From positions 1 to 9,303 of the forward strand of contig JACQBB010000174.1 in assembly GCA_016194625.1 (NCBI GenBank): 9,303 nucleotides of DNA. Reading direction: 5' to 3'. Of the stretch, positions 6,169 to 9,303 are shown piece by piece (position 1 is the first letter of the stretch; each line of letters opens with the position of its first letter). The stretch comes from Elusimicrobiota bacterium (GTDB lineage Bacteria; Elusimicrobiota; Elusimicrobia; UBA1565; UBA9628). A model generated the notes under the pieces. That model ran no database searches and had not been told where the DNA came from. It saw only the letters and a program-made list of their open reading frames with translations. The position numbers were made by a program, and so were the translations under genes.

Positions 6169-7451
6169 GCGACCGGACCGTCGCCGGCGGCGGGCGCCTG
6201 GCGGGCGAGGCGCGCGTCCCCGGCGACAAGTCGGTGTCGCACCGCGCGCTGATCTTCGGCGCGCTCGCCGACGGGACCACCGAGGTCCGCGGCTTGGCGC
6301 CGGGCGCCGACGTGCGCTCGACGCGCAAGGTGCTGGCCGCGCTCGGCGTCGAGATCGAGGGGGACGCCTCCGACGTCCGGATCAAAGGGCGCGGCCTCGG
6401 CGGTCTGATGCCGACGACGCTGCCGCTCGACGCGGGCAACTCGGGCACCACGATGCGCCTGATGACGGGCGTGCTGGCCGGCCATCCGTTCGCGTCGCGC
6501 CTGACCGGCGACGAGTCGCTGAGCCGCCGGCCGATGGAGCGCGTCGCCGCGCCGCTGCGCGCGCTCGGCGCGACGGTCCAGCTCTCGGCCGCGGGCACCG
6601 CGCCGATCACCGTCCTCGGCGGGAAACTCAAGGGCGCGCGCGTCGCGCCGGCGGTGGCCAGCGCGCAGGTGAAGTCGGCGCTGCTGCTGGCGGGCCTGCA
6701 CGCGACCGGCGAGACGACCGTCGTCGAGCCCGCCGCCACGCGCGACCACACCGAGAGGATGCTCGCGCTGTTCGGCGTGAAAGTGCGGCGCGACGGCCTG
6801 GCCGCGACGGTCGAGGGCGGCTCGCGCCTGCGCGGGACCACGCTGGAGGTCCCCGGCGACCCGTCGTCGGCGGCCTTCTGGTGCGTGGCCGCCGCGCTGG
6901 CGCCGGGCTCCGACCTGACCGTGCGCGGCGTGATGGACAATCCGACGCGGATGGGATTCGTGCAGGTGCTGACGAGGATGGGAGCGTCCGTCGAGCGCCT
7001 GAGATCCGCCGACCGCGCGGGCGAGCCGTGCGCCGACCTGCGCGTGCGCGGCGGGGCGCTGAAGGCGACGGACATCCCGGCGTCCGAGGTCCCGGGTCTC
7101 GTCGACGAGGTCCCGATCCTGGCGCTGGCCGCCGCGCTCGCCTCCGGGACGAGCCGCTTCTCCGGCCTCGACGAGCTGCGCCACAAGGAGAGCGACCGCC
7201 TGGCCGGCGTCGCGGAGCTGCTGACCGGCTTCGGCGCGAGGGCTCGCGTCGAGGGCGACGACCTGGTCGTCGAGGGCGGCGCGTCCCTGCGCGGGTGCGT
7301 CGTGGACCCGCGCCTCGACCACCGCCTGGCGATGACGGGCTTCGTCGCCGGCTTCCTCGCCGCGGGCGAGACGACGGTGCGCGACGCCGACTGCGCGGAG
7401 ATCTCGTACCCGTCGTTCTACTCGGATCTCCTGGCCCGGCTCGTCCGATGA
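6165..7451 (+). CDS. aroA: 3-phosphoshikimate 1-carboxyvinyltransferase (EPSP synthase)
   Basis: AroA transfers the enolpyruvyl group of PEP to shikimate 3-phosphate, the sixth shikimate step. It has 428 residues and two inverse alpha/beta domains. Motifs: VPGDKSVSHRALI (18-30, substrate-binding K22, S23, R27), LDAGNSGTTMRLM (88-100), GDESLSRRPMERV (115-127), ASAQVKSALLLAGL (165-178), TRDHTERML (192-200), VPGDPSSAAFW (229-239), LVDEVPILALAAA (312-324, catalytic-type D314), ELRHKESDRL (337-346, K341) and DHRLAMTGF (385-393). The pattern is closest by eye to the Bacillus subtilis-type enzyme rather than the enterobacterial one. The start is GTG at 6165, within the aroF stop (GTGA); the family motif begins 17 residues in, which fits. 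The end overlaps aroE by 4 bp. Confidence 0.97.
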   Translation: MSDRTVAGGGRLAGEARVPGDKSVSHRALIFGALADGTTEVRGLAPGADVRSTRKVLAALGVEIEGDASDVRIKGRGLGGLMPTTLPLDAGNSGTTMRLMTGVLAGHPFASRLTGDESLSRRPMERVAAPLRALGATVQLSAAGTAPITVLGGKLKGARVAPAVASAQVKSALLLAGLHATGETTVVEPAATRDHTERMLALFGVKVRRDGLAATVEGGSRLRGTTLEVPGDPSSAAFWCVAAALAPGSDLTVRGVMDNPTRMGFVQVLTRMGASVERLRSADRAGEPCADLRVRGGALKATDIPASEVPGLVDEVPILALAAALASGTSRFSGLDELRHKESDRLAGVAELLTGFGARARVEGDDLVVEGGASLRGCVVDPRLDHRLAMTGFVAGFLAAGETTVRDADCAEISYPSFYSDLLARLVR

Positions 7452-8257
7452 GACTGGGTCTGTTCGGCCGCCCCGTCTCGCACTCGCGCTCGCCGCGGCT
7501 GTTCGCGAAGCTCGCGCGCCTGCTGAAGCGCCCGATCGCCTACGAGGCCGTCGAGGCCTGGCCCGGCGGGCTGAAGGCCGCCGTCGCCGTCGCGCGCGAC
7601 GCGGGCTGGCGCGGGGCCAACGTGACGGTTCCGCTCAAGGAGGAGGCCGCCGCGCTCGCCGCCTCGCTGACGCCGGCGGCGAAGGCGCTCGGCGCCGCCA
7701 ACGTCCTGCGCTTCGGCCGGACCGTCGTCGGCCACAACACCGACGCCGAGGGCCTGCGCGACGCCCTGCGGCGCGCGGGGGTCAAGGCGCGCGGCAAGGA
7801 CGCGCTCGTGTTCGGCGCCGGCGGCGCGGCGCGCGCGGCGGGCTGGGCGCTGGCCAAGGACGGGGCGCGCTCGGTGCGCTTCACGGCGCGCACCCCGGCG
7901 CGGGCGAAGCGTGCGGCCCGGGACCTGGCGCGTCACTTTCCGCGGACCCGGTTTTGCGCCGGGGCTTGCGCCCCGTCGCAGATTTGGATCAACGCGACGC
8001 CGCTCGGGATGAAGGGCTTCCCCGACCGCTCGCCGGCGCCCAAGCGCCTGCCGGCGCCCGAGGTCGCGGTGGACCTGGTGTACGGCCGCCGCACGCCGTT
8101 CCTGCGCGACGCGGCGCGGCGCGGCGCGCGCGCGGAGAGCGGGGCGGCGATGCTCGTCTATCAGGCGCTGCGCGCGTGGGAGTTCTGGGACCGGCCGCTC
8201 GGCGCCGCGCGGCGCGAGGCTCTCGCCGGACCGCTGATCGAAGAGGTGCTCGAATGA
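7448..8257 (+). CDS. aroE: Shikimate dehydrogenase
   Basis: AroE reduces 3-dehydroshikimate to shikimate, normally with NADPH. It has 269 residues, the usual length. Motifs: GRPVSHSRSPRLF (7-19, shikimate-binding serines), GANVTVPLKEE (57-66, catalytic-type K64), GAANVLRF (82-89), HNTDAEGL (96-103, catalytic-type D99; the family more often has NTDG), the Rossmann loop GAGGAARAAGWAL, WINATPLGM, DLVYGRRTPFL and GAAMLVYQALRAWEFW. The Rossmann half is basic after the loop (TARTPARAKRA), which fits NADPH preference. The start ATG overlaps the aroA stop (ATGA), and the gene ends in an overlap with aroC. aroB, aroD/aroQ and aroK, which also act around this step, are not in the window. Confidence 0.96.
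   Translation: MRLGLFGRPVSHSRSPRLFAKLARLLKRPIAYEAVEAWPGGLKAAVAVARDAGWRGANVTVPLKEEAAALAASLTPAAKALGAANVLRFGRTVVGHNTDAEGLRDALRRAGVKARGKDALVFGAGGAARAAGWALAKDGARSVRFTARTPARAKRAARDLARHFPRTRFCAGACAPSQIWINATPLGMKGFPDRSPAPKRLPAPEVAVDLVYGRRTPFLRDAARRGARAESGAAMLVYQALRAWEFWDRPLGAARREALAGPLIEEVLE
8241..8248 (+). promoter_or_regulatory. Shine-Dalgarno site of aroC
   Basis: AAGAGGTG, 5 nt before ATG 8254 and inside the 3' end of aroE. It supports the aroC start at the ATGA overlap. Confidence 0.5.
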
Positions 8258-9303
8258 CGCTTCGCTTCTTGACCGCCGGAGAATCGCACGGCAAGGCCCT
8301 CGTCGGCGTGCTGGAAGGGATGCCCGCGGGCCTGCGCCTGACGGCCGCCGACGTGCAGGCCGACCTGCTGCGCCGCAAGAAAGGCCACGGCCGCGGCAAC
8401 CGCCAGAAGATCGAGGGCGACCGCGTCGAGGTGCTGTCCGGCGTGCGCCGCGGCCTCACCCTCGGCTCGCCGATCGCCCTGCTCGTGCCCAACCAGGACT
8501 TCAAGAACTGGGAGGGCATCATGGGCGCGGAGCCGACCGACGCGCCCGCGCCGCGGCGCGTGGAAGTCCCGCGGCCCGGCCACGCCGACCTGGTGGGCAA
8601 GCTCAAGTACGGGTTCGACGACATGCGCGACGTGCTCGAGCGCGCCTCGGCGCGCGAGACGGCGATGCGCGTGGCTCTCGGCGCGGTCGCCCGCCGCTTC
8701 CTCGACGAGTGCGGCGTGACCGTCGCCAGCCGCGTGGTCGCGATCGGCGGCGAGGAGGACGCGACCGGCCTGCCGTGCCCGGTGAAGGCGCTGAACGCGC
8801 GCGTCGACGCCGACCCGGTCCGCTGCGGGAACCTCGACGCGTCGGCGCGGATGGTCGCGCGCATCGACGCGGCCAAGGCCGCGGGCGACACGGTCGGCGG
8901 CGTGTTCGAGGTGCTGGCCGACGGCCTCCCCGTCGGCCTGGGCAGCTACGCGCAGTGGGACCGGCGCCTGGAAGGCCCGCTGGCCGCCGCGCTGATGTCG
9001 CTGAACGCGATCAAAGGCGTCGAGGTCGGAGGGGGCTTCCGCTCCGCGGCCGCTTTCGGCTCCCGGGCGCACGACGCGTACGAGCCGCGCGGCAAGAAGG
9101 TCGGCTACCGCTCGAACCGCTCCGGCGGCCTGGACGGCGGGATGACCACGGGCCAGACGCTCGTCGTGCGCGCGGCGATGAAGCCCCTGGCGACCCTCAT
9201 GAAGCCGCTGGATTCCGTGGATCTGCGCACGATGAAGCCCGCCAAAGCCCACGTCGAGCGCTCGGATGTCTGCGCCGTGCCGGCCGCGGCTGTCATCGGC
9301 GAA
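8254..9303 (+). CDS. aroC: Chorismate synthase (3' end beyond the window)
   Basis: AroC converts EPSP to chorismate by 1,4-elimination with reduced FMN, the last shikimate step and the source of the Trp, Phe and Tyr branches. The first 350 residues are visible, with no stop at the window end. Motifs: LTAGESHGKALVGVLEGMPAG (H12), RRKKGHGRGNRQKIEGDRVEVLSGVRRGLTLGSPI, RPGHADLVGKLKY (H110), LERASARETAMRVALGA, GGLDGGMTTGQTL, and ERSDVCAVPAAAVIGE at the edge. The latter motif normally lies near the C-terminus, so only a few tens of residues should be missing. The GRGNRQKIE form resembles the version common in Gram-positive and Thermus-type enzymes. The start ATG overlaps the aroE stop and is preceded by AAGAGGTG. 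Confidence 0.96.
   Translation, partial: MTLRFLTAGESHGKALVGVLEGMPAGLRLTAADVQADLLRRKKGHGRGNRQKIEGDRVEVLSGVRRGLTLGSPIALLVPNQDFKNWEGIMGAEPTDAPAPRRVEVPRPGHADLVGKLKYGFDDMRDVLERASARETAMRVALGAVARRFLDECGVTVASRVVAIGGEEDATGLPCPVKALNARVDADPVRCGNLDASARMVARIDAAKAAGDTVGGVFEVLADGLPVGLGSYAQWDRRLEGPLAAALMSLNAIKGVEVGGGFRSAAAFGSRAHDAYEPRGKKVGYRSNRSGGLDGGMTTGQTLVVRAAMKPLATLMKPLDSVDLRTMKPAKAHVERSDVCAVPAAAVIGE

Overview
The window is a GC-rich (mostly 70-80% G+C) bacterial chromosomal segment that carries a combined tryptophan and shikimate (aromatic amino acid) supraoperon, all on the + strand. The order is trpD (3' end only), trpC, trpF, a gene for an exported cysteine-rich protein, a small low-GC segment with a two-helix membrane protein gene, then trpB, trpA, aroF (DAHP synthase), aroA, aroE and aroC (cut off by the window end). 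The host cannot be named from the sequence alone. The very high GC, tight ATGA/GTGA gene overlaps and promoters lying directly against start codons would suit a high-GC Elusimicrobiota-like or other deep-branching Gram-negative-type lineage, but this is a weak guess.

Region 1 (1-1558): trpD-trpC-trpF, joined by 4-bp stop/start overlaps. Two oddities sit here. An in-frame TAG interrupts the last part of trpD, although the family's usual C-terminal end continues in frame to the ATGA overlap with trpC. TrpF is shorter and divergent around its second catalytic residue and its phosphate-binding loop.

Region 2 (1559-3121): an interruption of the trp operon. It holds an exported protein distantly like the EXORDIUM/PHI-1 type (1592-2572) with its own good promoter and a dyad over the -10 box. 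An 18-bp perfect stem-loop (2592-2631) follows. Next comes a segment of clearly lower GC (about 2632-3088) with a small membrane protein gene and several palindromes.

Region 3 (3123-9303): a promoter directly upstream of trpB, then trpB-trpA-aroF-aroA-aroE-aroC. Four of the five junctions are 4-bp overlaps; trpA-aroF has a 3-nt gap and a strong Shine-Dalgarno sequence. These genes cover entry to the shikimate pathway (AroF), dehydroshikimate reduction (AroE), EPSP synthesis (AroA), chorismate formation (AroC) and the last steps of Trp synthesis (TrpC, TrpF, TrpBA). aroB, aroD/aroQ, aroK, trpE and trpG are not in the window and may lie in the flanks.

The main regulatory observation is that the three genes not translationally coupled to an upstream gene (1592, 2792, 3161) each have a -35/-10 pair with a 17-bp spacer and an ATG only 7-9 nt past the -10. 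That predicts leaderless or nearly leaderless mRNAs, while genes inside the operon use overlaps or Shine-Dalgarno sites. I found no clearly new multi-gene system. The best leads are the interrupted trpD, the altered TrpF, the inserted exported-protein gene and the hairpin plus low-GC islet inside the trp operon.
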